A stretch of DNA of 6,038 bases from Cyclobacteriaceae bacterium (GCA_029861825.1 JAOTYN010000273.1:1-6038), one strand, 5' to 3'; shown: positions 1 to 5,627, counted from the stretch's first letter. Notes: generated from the sequence alone by a model not told the origin. Program-made: numbers and translations.

Positions 1-13
1 GCTCTTCCGATCT
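1..13. other. Illumina adapter remnant
   Basis: The first 13 bases, GCTCTTCCGATCT, are identical to the 3' end of the standard Illumina TruSeq/Nextera-era read adapter. They are not part of the genome. The truncated minus-strand gene reads on through them without a stop (as I-D-R-K-S), so its apparent C-terminal residues here are artificial. The match is exact over 13 bases and lies precisely at the contig edge, which is where untrimmed adapter is expected. Confidence 0.95.
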
Positions 14-213
14 ATGCCGTGGAATTCCTCGATAGAGCTGGCCCACTGTTGCCCTTTTTGGTGTATGGCTTCCATTCCTTTTACATTACCCCAAGGGGTT
101 CCTTCTGGTTCTACGCTCTCACAATCTTGGTGATATAGATCTTGCTGGACTTGCGCCCATTCGCCGGTGCGGCATAGATCAACTAGTTGGTTGGCTACTT
201 CTTGAGTGGTCAT
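14..213 (-). CDS. SnoaL-like (NTF2-fold) protein, 3' end missing
   Basis: The minus strand opens with ATG at 213 and reads 66 codons with no stop until the adapter at the contig edge. The N-terminus is MTTQEVANQLVDLCRTGEW, followed by a segment containing YHQDCESVEPEGTPWGNVKG and then GMEAIHQKG. This arrangement of an N-terminal helix, a D-x-x-S-x-E-P-x-G strand, and a G-x-x-A-I helix is typical of the short cytoplasmic SnoaL-like proteins of Bacteroidota, usually about 110-120 residues, so roughly the last half is missing. There is no signal peptide. The fold is a cone-shaped alpha+beta barrel that can bind small hydrophobic ligands, but the substrate cannot be read from sequence. The start is supported by being the first ATG of the conserved N-terminus; the leader is A-rich without a Shine-Dalgarno sequence. 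The family call is from recalled motif similarity, not a search. Confidence 0.8.
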
Positions 214-257
214 TTTGAGCTTGATTTTGAGTGACTATTAGGATTCGAACTGTAGAT

Positions 258-289
258 ATAATTTACTGAATTAACCCGGCAATTTCAAA
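258..289 (-). promoter_or_regulatory. candidate Bacteroidota-type promoter for the SnoaL-like gene
   Basis: Read on the minus strand, there is an exact TTTG (complement of 286-289), a 20-bp gap, then TAAATTAT (complement of 258-265). The Bacteroidota primary sigma factor recognises TTTG near −33 and TAnnTTTG near −7 with about 19-21 bp between. The −33 box and spacing fit exactly; the −7 box fits at TA and TT but lacks the final TG. Transcription would start about 40 bases before the ATG at 213. It is a pattern match only. Confidence 0.35.
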
Positions 290-350
290 CGCTTACACTG
301 CAATGCTACCTCCCTTTTTCAGGAAGTTACGCGGTGAGCATTTTAAATAT

Positions 351-417
351 TAAAATCTCCCCCGTTTCAACTAGTGACACTTATAGGTGGTAACTTAATA
401 ATGGGCGGGCGGGGGGC
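351..417 (+). repeat. dispersed repeat, copy A (most diverged)
   Basis: From CAACTA at 368 to ATGGG at 405 this copy matches copy B (1460-1497) without gaps at 30 of 38 positions. It then runs into a G-rich tail, GGGCGGGCGGGGGG (403-416), one base shorter than in B. The segment before 368 (TAAAATCTCCCCCGTTT) aligns more loosely. The central inverted repeat of copy B is degraded here to ACTA/TGGT. It lies between the 3' end of the 512-1216 gene and the start of the truncated gene. The rest of this spacer (418-511) holds only a 10-bp palindrome, GCCAGCTGGC at 479-488, and a short tandem CTGGCA (484-489, 491-496). Confidence 0.8.
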
Positions 418-511
418 ACCCCACAGAAAAGCATCCCAGGGAAACGGATTTAAATTGGTCCCGGTAGACAACACTGCGGCCAGCTGGCATCTGGCAGGTC
501 CTAAAAAATTC

Positions 512-1216
512 TTAAGGATCAATCTGCAATTCCGTCATTTCAGCAAAGGGCTTTACCCCAATAGTGAAACCTCCTTGTTCTTCAAATATAGCAAACAGCA
601 ATCTTTCAACCTCTCCGTTCTCATATTCAAAATGAATGGTGTAATGTTCTAACCGGTAGCTGCCTTTAATGGCTTTGTCATTTTTATGTGGTTTGAATAT
701 GCCTTTGGACCTGTAGAAGTATCTCCAAGTAAAAGTGCCATCGTCACGGAGGATAAGGGTATTGGAATTGTGCACTCTTGACCCTCCAAAACTGCCTACA
801 CATTTGTAAACGCCGTCTATGGTTTCTGATTCCGACGCCGGCCGGGTTGGATGCCAAGTACCCCAAGTCTGCTTTCTACCGTTATGAAAATGCACCTGGT
901 AAGACGTGCCGGTTTTTTGCCAAGTGCCCCATTTTTCCGGCGCTGTCTTCTTGGACAATTTTACGTCCAAGTCCGACGGACTCACGTCCATTCGACTATA
1001 AATGGTTCCATCCTTCAGCAATACATAAGGATATAATTGTGAATTCGTGGGATGCAACCTTAAAATGAGTTTGTGGATTTGGTCCTTTTGAATACCTTTT
1101 CCTGCCTCGGTAAGAGGCTCGCCCTTTTTACCAGTCTTATGTTGCGATTTATTTTGCCCCAGGCCTGGAAGGCATAGATAGAGCAACATACAGATTAAAA
1201 AATTCCTTATATACAT
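512..1216 (-). CDS. exported protein of unknown function with two similar beta-rich halves
   Basis: I do not recognise this 234-residue protein as a named family. Residues 1-20 form a Sec signal peptide: a basic start, a hydrophobic core ILICMLLYLC-like stretch, and G-Q at the cleavage point. Cys15 lies in the core without a lipobox, so export rather than lipidation is likely. Residues 21-60 are basic and low in order. Two halves then resemble each other. Residues 62-121 carry LLKDGTIYSR and, after a spacer, WGTWQKTGTSYQVHFHNG with a trailing W. Residues 137-210 carry LILRDDGTFTW and, after a spacer, IKGSYRLEHYTIHFEYENG with a trailing hydrophobic run. The D-G-T turn followed by G-x-[WY] and a [YT]-x-[VI]-x-F-x-x-[E]NG hairpin suggests a lipocalin-like or other beta-barrel/sandwich fold; this is inference. 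The gene stands alone, with repeat A downstream and a long divergent spacer upstream. The first ATG of the frame gives an intact signal peptide, which supports the start. Confidence 0.85.
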   Translation of the reverse strand: MYIRNFLICMLLYLCLPGLGQNKSQHKTGKKGEPLTEAGKGIQKDQIHKLILRLHPTNSQLYPYVLLKDGTIYSRMDVSPSDLDVKLSKKTAPEKWGTWQKTGTSYQVHFHNGRKQTWGTWHPTRPASESETIDGVYKCVGSFGGSRVHNSNTLILRDDGTFTWRYFYRSKGIFKPHKNDKAIKGSYRLEHYTIHFEYENGEVERLLFAIFEEQGGFTIGVKPFAEMTELQIDP

Positions 1217-1256
1217 GAGATCAGTCTAAAAAGTTTTACCTGATTAATATACAAAT

Positions 1257-1369
1257 AAAGCCCTGGTTCCTGGCCATGTGGTACAAACAAGTTCTTTCGT
1301 AGCAGGTCGATACTTTTGGCAGTAATCCGGTGTCGATCTGTTCCCTATGCGAGTTAAACCAAGGGCTTT
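1257..1369 (+). other. long inverted-repeat element, candidate structured RNA
   Basis: The outer arms AAAGCCCTGGTT (1257-1268) and AACCAAGGGCTTT (1357-1369) pair perfectly over 12 bp with one bulged A at 1362. Inside, CTTTCGTAG (1294-1302) pairs with CTATGCGAG (1345-1353) with one mismatch, and CAGGTCGATAC (1303-1313) pairs with GTGTCGATCTG (1330-1340) over 11 bp, closing a 16-base loop; TTCC (1341-1344) is bulged. Four of the inner pairs are G-U when read as plus-strand RNA (1296:1351, 1299:1348, 1306:1337, 1311:1332), and would be C-A mismatches on the minus strand. That points to the plus strand if it is an RNA. It matches no RNA family I recognise; a decayed palindromic mobile element is the alternative. 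Confidence 0.4.
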
Positions 1370-1427
1370 GCAAATTGCTCCGGCATACTCACAGACATCC
1401 TTTGGACTCCTTTAGGGCATGACCGCT

Positions 1428-1510
1428 TACCCTCCCATTACTAATAATTTCCCCGGTCTCAACTACTGATACTCCTAAGTAGTAATTTAACAATGGGTGG
1501 GTGGCGGGGC
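1428..1510 (+). repeat. dispersed repeat, copy B
   Basis: This 83-bp copy aligns without gaps to copy C (1623-1705) at 73 of 83 positions. It begins TACCCTCCCATTACTAATAA, contains a perfect 6-bp inverted repeat ACTACT (1462-1467) and AGTAGT (1478-1483) with a 10-base loop, and ends in the G-rich tail GGGTGGGTGGCGGGG (1495-1509). Weaker similarity to copy C goes on downstream: an A-run, the word AATCAAAAC (1537-1545), then a short ACGGT/ACCGT hairpin (1551-1562), against AATCAAAAC (1727-1735) and TACCG/CGGTA in copy C. The whole unit may therefore be about 135 bp. I do not recognise the family. Confidence 0.9.
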
Positions 1511-1622
1511 GTCTAAGAAAAAATTTAGATCGACAAATCAAAACAGATCTACGGTCTACCGTCAAAGCCTTCATCAACCTCTAAGCTCTCTAGCCAGGAG
1601 ATGGAGAAGGTGATTTAGCTTC

Positions 1623-1705
1623 TACCCTTCCACTACTAATAATTTCCTTGATCTCAACTACTGATACTCCTAAGCAGTAATTTAAGAGTGGGTGGGTGGT
1701 GGGGT
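1623..1705 (+). repeat. dispersed repeat, copy C
   Basis: This copy lies 195 bp downstream of copy B in the same orientation. Seven of the ten differences between them are C/T changes, two are A/G and one is C/G. The inverted repeat is ACTACT (1657-1662) and AGCAGT (1673-1678), with one mismatch that would be a G-U pair in minus-strand RNA. The tail is GGGTGGGTGGTGGGG (1690-1704). A 5-bp hairpin TACCG/CGGTA follows at 1741-1755. Copies B and C could be a local duplication, but the stretches between them are not obviously repeated, which fits separate insertions or an old duplication. Confidence 0.9.
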
Positions 1706-1838
1706 GCCAAAAAAAATGTGTCAAACAATCAAAACTTGACTACCGTCCACCGGTACCATCTGCCGTTTTAACTAGATTTAACTTATCCCCTGATGCATGA
1801 CATAATACTCTTTTCTATTTTGCAGAAGCCTTTATGAT

Positions 1839-2810
1839 ATGCGGAAGAATATTTCGATAACCTTAATAACTTGTTTTGCCGTGGTCATGAGCTCCGCTCA
1901 AAGTGATGATTATTTGCATTATCATAGAGAAACTATCCGAGCCGAAAAAATGATCATAAACGGGTCCTATCAGCAGGCCTTAGAAACCTATCAAGCGCTT
2001 ATAGAGCAGTTTCCATTTGTCTTTCTGAGAGATCAAAAGATAGCCACTCAATTAGCCTGGAAATTGGGTAAGGAGCATGCAGCCTTTGACATCTTGCAGC
2101 AGGCCATTACCAATGGATGGAAAAAGAAATCCATCAAAAGGAACTCTTTTCTAAAACCCATGCGCCAACATCCACGATGGGAGTTACTGATGGTCCACTA
2201 TGATTCGATGACAAGCATCTATGAAAATCGCCTTGATCATCAACTGCGTGCCGAGGTACGTAGCATGAGTCTTCGCGATCAGAGAAAAGCTATGGGGGCC
2301 CTATTAAAGTTTGGCTCTAAGGCACAGGACAAATACGGTGAGGAGAAGTTTGCCCGTCACAATGAAAAGCACCTGTTAAGGCTGATAGAGATTATCCAAC
2401 AGCAAGGTTACCCAGGAGAAAAATTAATTGGGTACGACCCTTGGGCTCAAGGTATCTTTAGCCGACACAACAGCATTTCACAGGCTTACTGTAAAAAGGA
2501 CACCCTCTATGCTTATACCAAGCCACTTCTGAAACAAGCATTGATAAAAGGTGAAATGAATCCTGCGGATCACGCTTATATTCAAGATTGGTTTATTTCG
2601 GTTAAAAGTGGCTGGAGTACAAGTTTTTATGGGTCTATAGGTCAACTAAAAAAGGAGGAGTTGACTGAAGCCAATTCACGTAGACAGGAAATCGGACTGA
2701 GACCGGTTCATTTGCGTAATCAGCTTATTGATCTACAAGAAAACCTGGGAATGAATTTTTACCTGCCCATGTTTCCCGGTAAGAACGTTAAAATAAATGT
2801 TGCCTTGTAG
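1839..2810 (+). CDS. exported TPR-like/DUF6624-like protein
   Basis: This is a 323-residue protein. Residues 1-20 are a Sec signal peptide (MRKN start, hydrophobic ISITLITCFAVVM, S-S-A before Q21). Residues 25-115 are helical and resemble tetratricopeptide repeats: NGSYQQALETYQALIEQFP, then a helix pair around AWKLGKEHAAFDILQQAITNGW. Residues 128-320 resemble the DUF6624 domain: helix with RLDHQLR, the H-N-x-x-H-L-x-R-L-x-x-I-I segment with GYPGEKLIGYD (190-200), a helix with FSRHNS (207-212), K-x-L-L-x-x-A-x-x-K-G-E-M-N-P-A-D-x-A-Y-I-Q-D, then W-x-x-x-F-Y-G and a final R-R-x-x-I-G-L-x-P. DUF6624 has no established function. The start is the ATG at 1839, which gives an intact signal peptide; a nearby ATG at 1834 is in another frame. 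No Shine-Dalgarno sequence is seen. The gene is monocistronic as far as visible and converges on the M24 peptidase 76 bp away. Domain calls are from recalled motifs. Confidence 0.88.
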   Translation: MRKNISITLITCFAVVMSSAQSDDYLHYHRETIRAEKMIINGSYQQALETYQALIEQFPFVFLRDQKIATQLAWKLGKEHAAFDILQQAITNGWKKKSIKRNSFLKPMRQHPRWELLMVHYDSMTSIYENRLDHQLRAEVRSMSLRDQRKAMGALLKFGSKAQDKYGEEKFARHNEKHLLRLIEIIQQQGYPGEKLIGYDPWAQGIFSRHNSISQAYCKKDTLYAYTKPLLKQALIKGEMNPADHAYIQDWFISVKSGWSTSFYGSIGQLKKEELTEANSRRQEIGLRPVHLRNQLIDLQENLGMNFYLPMFPGKNVKINVAL

Positions 2811-2832
2811 GATCCACAGTGGGATTGATCCT
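2809..2832. terminator. weak hairpin between convergent genes
   Basis: AGGATC (2809-2814) and GATCCT (2827-2832) form a 6-bp stem with a 12-base loop, overlapping the stop codon of the upstream gene. The arms are symmetric, so it could serve both converging transcripts, but neither strand shows the T-run expected right after an intrinsic terminator. It is the best terminator candidate in this 76-bp gap, with low confidence. Confidence 0.25.
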
Positions 2833-2886
2833 CTCTTCTTCCCTATCCAAATAGTTATCCAATACCATAAGATCTGTTTCGGGCGG

Positions 2887-4218
2887 TTACTTCCCGATCA
2901 AAATAAATTCTGTTTGCCTCCCGTCGATATAGTGCACCCCACCCTTATCAAAAAAGGCCTCTTCTTCAAGCATGATACGGATCTCCTTTTCCCATTCCTC
3001 AATATAAGTAGCGGCATTAAGTTCGATGGAATAAGCAGTATTCAAATGTAGTGGATAGTCTCCTTTATGTGGGACTCCTTCCTGGCTATCCCACATGCCC
3101 AAGGTAGTACCAGCAGCATGGCCATGATACCCAATAGGATGCGTATAAATAGAAGGCTTGATCCCTTCTGCAATAGATTGTTCCCGTGACTCCTTCAGCA
3201 CCTGATTGCCAGTTTTGCCTTCCTTAAAATTTCCGGTAAAGATATCCTGCAAACGGTTTCCCCTTTTTAAAGCCAACTTAAGGTATTCCGGGGCATCGTT
3301 TTCCCCGGTTTTAAGGACATAAGCATGCTGCTGGGTATCCGTATTCAACCTGAGATAAGTGATCCCAAAATCTACATGAAGCAGGTCTCCCGGTAGTATC
3401 ACATTTTTCTCCGGAGCTTTGGAAAATGATCTTAAATGGTCAAATGATTGTGGGTCCTGACGTTGGACGGATACCGTAGGATGGAACCAGGTCACCAGCT
3501 TCAATTCCCGAACCCGTTCACGGAACCACCAGACCACCTCCTCGGTGGTGGTAACTCCCGGTTGTATAACACCATCAGAAAATCCCTCTGCTATGATCTG
3601 ATGAGCGATTCGACAGATTTGCGGATAAATTTGCATTTCCATTGGTGTACGGGTCTCTAACCAGGCAATACCCAGGTTTTGTGCTGAGGTGATCCTCTCC
3701 TGATATTTCTTAGGTAGATTTTCTTTCATTTGCCTCAGGTCTGTGGCCACAATTCCATCAGCCAATCCAAAATGGTCCGACATATTTACACCGATCTTTG
3801 CCGGATCCCTTTCCTTAATAATTTCAGCCAACCGCTTCCACTGACCCGGTTGTTTTTCCTTGTCCCATGATTGCTTAAATACCTTACCGACATCATAACG
3901 GGCTACTGCCAAAGTTTCTATTTGCTCACCCTCTCCCGGATCATATATCACCAGAATGGTCCTTCTTCTAGCCGCCAGCCAAGTCGCCGGCAACAACGTT
4001 TCTATGATTGGATCTTCGTTATATTCCCGGGACACCACCACCCACATATCCATGCCTTCCCGTCTCATAAGTTCCGGAAGTATATTCTTGATCTTGTCTT
4101 CCAACAGCTCATCAATGACCCGGGCACGATCTCTCATGGAAAGAATGAGAGGAGGGTCCTGCGAATTGACCTCAGCAAGAGTGAAGATCGAAAGAGCAAT
4201 CAATATGATATTCTTCAT
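2887..4218 (-). CDS. secreted M24-family (Xaa-Pro-type) metallopeptidase
   Basis: This 443-residue protein has a signal peptide at residues 1-19 (MKNIILIALSIFTLAEVNS, then Q20), so it acts in the periplasm or outside the cell. Residues about 30-190 form the creatinase/prolidase-like N-terminal domain and about 195-443 the pita-bread M24 catalytic domain. The five dinuclear-metal ligands can be placed against E. coli aminopeptidase P: D283 in HVDFG, D294 in NTDTQ, H360 in THPIG, E399 in SIEL and E418 in MLEEE. H367 sits seven residues after H360, like the substrate-contacting second His of that enzyme. All key residues are present, so the enzyme should be active, removing N-terminal residues before proline or splitting Xaa-Pro dipeptides; the exact specificity cannot be told. 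The gap between H360 and E399 is about ten residues longer than in E. coli aminopeptidase P. Length is normal for the secreted Bacteroidota group. The start at 4218 is the ATG that gives an intact signal peptide. Confidence 0.93.
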   Translation of the reverse strand: MKNIILIALSIFTLAEVNSQDPPLILSMRDRARVIDELLEDKIKNILPELMRREGMDMWVVVSREYNEDPIIETLLPATWLAARRRTILVIYDPGEGEQIETLAVARYDVGKVFKQSWDKEKQPGQWKRLAEIIKERDPAKIGVNMSDHFGLADGIVATDLRQMKENLPKKYQERITSAQNLGIAWLETRTPMEMQIYPQICRIAHQIIAEGFSDGVIQPGVTTTEEVVWWFRERVRELKLVTWFHPTVSVQRQDPQSFDHLRSFSKAPEKNVILPGDLLHVDFGITYLRLNTDTQQHAYVLKTGENDAPEYLKLALKRGNRLQDIFTGNFKEGKTGNQVLKESREQSIAEGIKPSIYTHPIGYHGHAAGTTLGMWDSQEGVPHKGDYPLHLNTAYSIELNAATYIEEWEKEIRIMLEEEAFFDKGGVHYIDGRQTEFILIGK

Positions 4219-4254
4219 AAGTCAGATTTGGTTTATTTAGAAGCCCATTCTGGA

Positions 4255-4290
4255 AGAAACAACTTTGTTTCTATGAGTGGACCACTCATA
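4255..4290. promoter_or_regulatory. two abutting palindromes upstream of the M24 peptidase gene
   Basis: AGAAACAA (4255-4262) and TTGTTTCT (4265-4272) are perfect 8-bp arms around CT. Sharing base 4272, TATGAGTGG (4272-4280) and CCACTCATA (4282-4290) are perfect 9-bp arms around a single A. The block ends 37 bp before the peptidase ATG at 4218 and 83 bp after the stop of the lipoprotein gene. Centre-to-centre spacing is about 17.5 bp. Possible roles are a double operator site or two leader hairpins. On the plus strand a TTTTT run follows the second hairpin, as in a terminator, but no known plus-strand transcript ends here. Confidence 0.55.
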
Positions 4291-4330
4291 TTTTTATGCT
4301 ATATCAACAATTTCCTTTATTTAAGCAATA

Positions 4331-4353
4331 TTTGTAGGATCCCCACTTACAAA
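4331..4353. repeat. small inverted repeat in the lipoprotein-M24 spacer
   Basis: TTTGTA (4331-4336) and TACAAA (4348-4353) are perfect 6-bp arms around 11 bases containing GGATCCCC. It lies 20 bp downstream of the lipoprotein stop codon. It may act as a weak transcript end for that gene on the minus strand, but no T-run follows there. Confidence 0.3.
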
Positions 4354-4373
4354 AATCCAAACTCAGCAAAGTA

Positions 4374-4853
4374 CTATGGCTTCCCTCCGGCTTTAACCCC
4401 TGAAACGTGAGATAGTACAGCTTTCCATTGTTCCTCCCTCTTCACCAGCACATTACTGGATTGATATACTGTATAAAGGGTATCACGATATATGTGACCG
4501 GAGCCGGCTACAATTGCTGTGCCGTTCTCCAGAATTTCCAGTTTCTTAATCTCATAATGAAAGGAGTCGTACTGGGTGGCGTTCTTCTTGATCCACTGTA
4601 TTTCGAATTCTTTGTCACTCCAGGTGCCGTTGGCATCAATAAGTTGGAACTCCTTTGCCAAGATGCGATCCAGTAGCACAGTATCATGTTCCCGGTAAGC
4701 CCTGGGCCATTCAACTTCTTTTAGGTAGCGTAGGCGGCTGCTGTCGGCTTGTGAAGCCTCCGCAATTGGTTCATCCGTTAGGTGGTCAGGCTGACAACCA
4801 AAGCTCACAATGAGCAAGGACAGGAAAAGACTGTAAAAAAAGTGGGTGTTCAT
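4374..4853 (-). CDS. DUF4440/NTF2-fold lipoprotein
   Basis: This 159-residue protein starts with a lipoprotein signal: hydrophobic FFYSLFLSLLIVSFG and Cys20, with S-F-G before it as an approximate lipobox. Mature residues 21-40 are a polar linker (QPDHLTDEPIAEASQADSSR). Residues 45-155 fit the DUF4440/SnoaL-like NTF2-like fold: a helix with EWPRAYREHDTVLLDRIL, the strand EFQLIDANGTWSDKEF, then paired strands FHYEIKKLEIL and ENGTAIVAGSGHIYRD, and the closing strands SSNVLVKREEQWKAVLSHVSGV. This family is structural in name only; members bind small ligands or act as isomerases/cyclases, and none can be assigned here. The protein is expected to be anchored in the outer or inner membrane facing the periplasm. 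It lies upstream of the M24 peptidase on the same strand with a 155-bp gap, probably too large and too structured for tight co-transcription. Confidence 0.85.
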   Translation of the reverse strand: MNTHFFYSLFLSLLIVSFGCQPDHLTDEPIAEASQADSSRLRYLKEVEWPRAYREHDTVLLDRILAKEFQLIDANGTWSDKEFEIQWIKKNATQYDSFHYEIKKLEILENGTAIVAGSGHIYRDTLYTVYQSSNVLVKREEQWKAVLSHVSGVKAGGKP

Positions 4854-4877
4854 GGTGATGGAGTTTCTAGTTCATGT

Positions 4878-5101
4878 AGATAACAATCAAAACTAAATAT
4901 TCCTGAATATCAGAATCCGTTAACAAAACGTTAACAATATACTACCGGCATCACATAAATGTAATCTGACCGTAACAATAACACTATAAAAGCTTTTAGC
5001 TAATGAATATTACAAAACCCTGGGATGAATGTACTATTCATATATATGATCAAGGTCATCCAACCCATTGTGGCCCATCATTTTGAAAAAAGATAACAAT
5101 C
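4878..5101. repeat. repeated TAACAAT words and palindromes in the divergent spacer
   Basis: The 283-bp spacer between the divergent lipoprotein and DoxX genes holds CGTTAACAA twice in tandem (4918-4926 and 4929-4937), each with the palindrome GTTAAC. An 11-bp direct repeat AGATAACAATC occurs at 4878-4888 and 5091-5101, 213 bp apart, near the two ends of the spacer. A further TAACAAT is at 4973-4979. There is also a 12-bp palindrome TAAAAGCTTTTA (4987-4998) and ATGAAT/ATTCAT around GTACT (5025-5041). These could be sites for one or more regulators of the two divergent units. AT-richness makes such words fairly likely by chance. No clear −33/−7 pair is seen for the DoxX gene; TCATTTTG (5078-5085) is a partial −7 match. 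Confidence 0.45.
4888..4895 (-). promoter_or_regulatory. candidate −7 promoter box for the DUF4440 lipoprotein gene
   Basis: On the minus strand the complement of 4888-4895 reads TAGTTTTG, a full match to the Bacteroidota −7 consensus TAnnTTTG, 34 bp upstream of the ATG at 4853. No TTTG is found at the usual 19-21 bp further upstream; the nearest is 28 bp away (complement of 4924-4927, just between the two GTTAAC words). So the −33 part is missing or poor. Confidence 0.35.
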
Positions 5102-5136
5102 CCGTAATATGAATCCTGAAATAATGGAACTAGCAA

Positions 5137-5616
5137 ATGAACCTATCAAAGACACAGACAAATGCTCTGGTGATTTTCAGAATTCTCATCGGTTGGCATT
5201 TCTTATATGAAGGCATTACCAAGCTTTACAATCCCGCTTGGACTTCAAAGGCATATTTAGCCAGCGCCGCTGGTCCCTTCAAGGGATTCTTTATATGGCT
5301 TTCAGGCGATGGTCTTATCTCGATAGTTGACAATTTGAATATATTCGGGCTAGTGCTCATTGGACTAGCCCTTATTTTGGGGTTCTGGGAGCGCATAGCA
5401 GCCATATTAGGAATGATCCTGTTACTGTTCTACTATCTGTCCCAACCACCTTTCCCGGGAATCGAACAAATCGGCACTGAGGGCAATTATTTCTTGGTCA
5501 ACAAGAATTTGATTGAGGCCGCAGGGCTTTTGGTGCTCTACTTCTTTCCTTCGGGACAGTATTTCGGAATACCCAGAGTTTTCCCAAAAACTAAAAAATC
5601 CACATCCCCAGCTTAA
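5137..5616 (+). CDS. DoxX-family membrane protein
   Basis: This 159-residue protein has the DoxX pattern: an N-terminal helix with RILIGWHFLYEGITKL (15-30), followed by an extra-membrane loop with NPAWTSKAYLASAAGPF (32-48), and then membrane helices at about 67-84, 86-104 and 126-139. The F-R-I-x-x-G-x-x-F-x-x-x-G-x-x-K-L motif is the family hallmark. Another hydrophobic segment at 49-64 may be partly buried. DoxX proteins are small quinone-linked or redox-associated membrane proteins, though few have a proven reaction, so the exact role is open. The stop lies 11 bp before the next gene, whose product is a Tat-exported oxidoreductase; the two are almost certainly co-transcribed. The start at 5137 is in the frame of the motif; an ATG at 5109 opens another short frame that stops after about 35 codons. 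No strong Shine-Dalgarno sequence is seen. Confidence 0.92.
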   Translation: MNLSKTQTNALVIFRILIGWHFLYEGITKLYNPAWTSKAYLASAAGPFKGFFIWLSGDGLISIVDNLNIFGLVLIGLALILGFWERIAAILGMILLLFYYLSQPPFPGIEQIGTEGNYFLVNKNLIEAAGLLVLYFFPSGQYFGIPRVFPKTKKSTSPA

Positions 5617-5627
5617 ATCATATCATC

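Larger units (their letters stand above)
1217..1838. other. 622-bp divergent non-coding region
   Basis: This spacer lies between two divergent genes for exported proteins. It is too long for promoters alone. In order it holds a foldable inverted-repeat element (1257-1369), an unremarkable stretch (1370-1427), repeat copy B (1428-1510) with a small hairpin ACGGT/ACCGT (1551-1562), an unremarkable stretch (1563-1622), repeat copy C (1623-1705) with a 5-bp hairpin TACCG/CGGTA (1741-1755), and about 80 bp of AT-rich leader before the ATG at 1839. I see no convincing gene on either strand. A promoter for the minus-strand gene is not clear: TTTATTTG (minus strand, complement of 1252-1259) resembles a −7 box, but the nearest TTTG is 24 bp away, further than usual. 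Confidence 0.75.

Noticed and set aside
229..256. tRNA-like T-loop on the minus strand (GTTCGAATCC) near the truncated gene
   Set aside because: The bases on either side of TTCGAAT (CTACAG and CCTAA) cannot form a T-stem, and no anticodon or D arm lies upstream, so neither a tRNA nor a tRNA-end attachment site is supported.
374..652. 92-codon plus-strand frame overlapping repeat A and the end of the 512-1216 gene
   Set aside because: It is antisense to a better-supported gene, starts inside a repeat and has no protein-like pattern or signal.
1252..1410. 57-codon minus-strand open stretch through the foldable element, without an ATG
   Set aside because: It has no start codon or recognisable protein motif, and the nucleotide pairing explains the sequence better than coding does.
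1389..1577. 62-codon minus-strand reading frame over repeat copy B, partly kept open in copy C
   Set aside because: About 27 codons stay open in both copies, but the base differences between them give at least as many amino-acid changes (Y/C, T/I, G/K, N/S) as silent ones, and copy A has stops in the matching frame. This fits a non-coding repeat, not a conserved protein.
1217..1838. Retron, CRISPR, toxin-antitoxin or transposon interpretation of the repeat-rich spacer
   Set aside because: There is no reverse transcriptase, Cas, toxin or transposase gene in the window, only three irregularly spaced copies of the repeat, and no regular spacers.
3871..4410. 179-codon plus-strand frame opposite the start of the M24 peptidase
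   Set aside because: It is the antisense shadow of a clear metallopeptidase with all its metal ligands; its translation shows no domain features.
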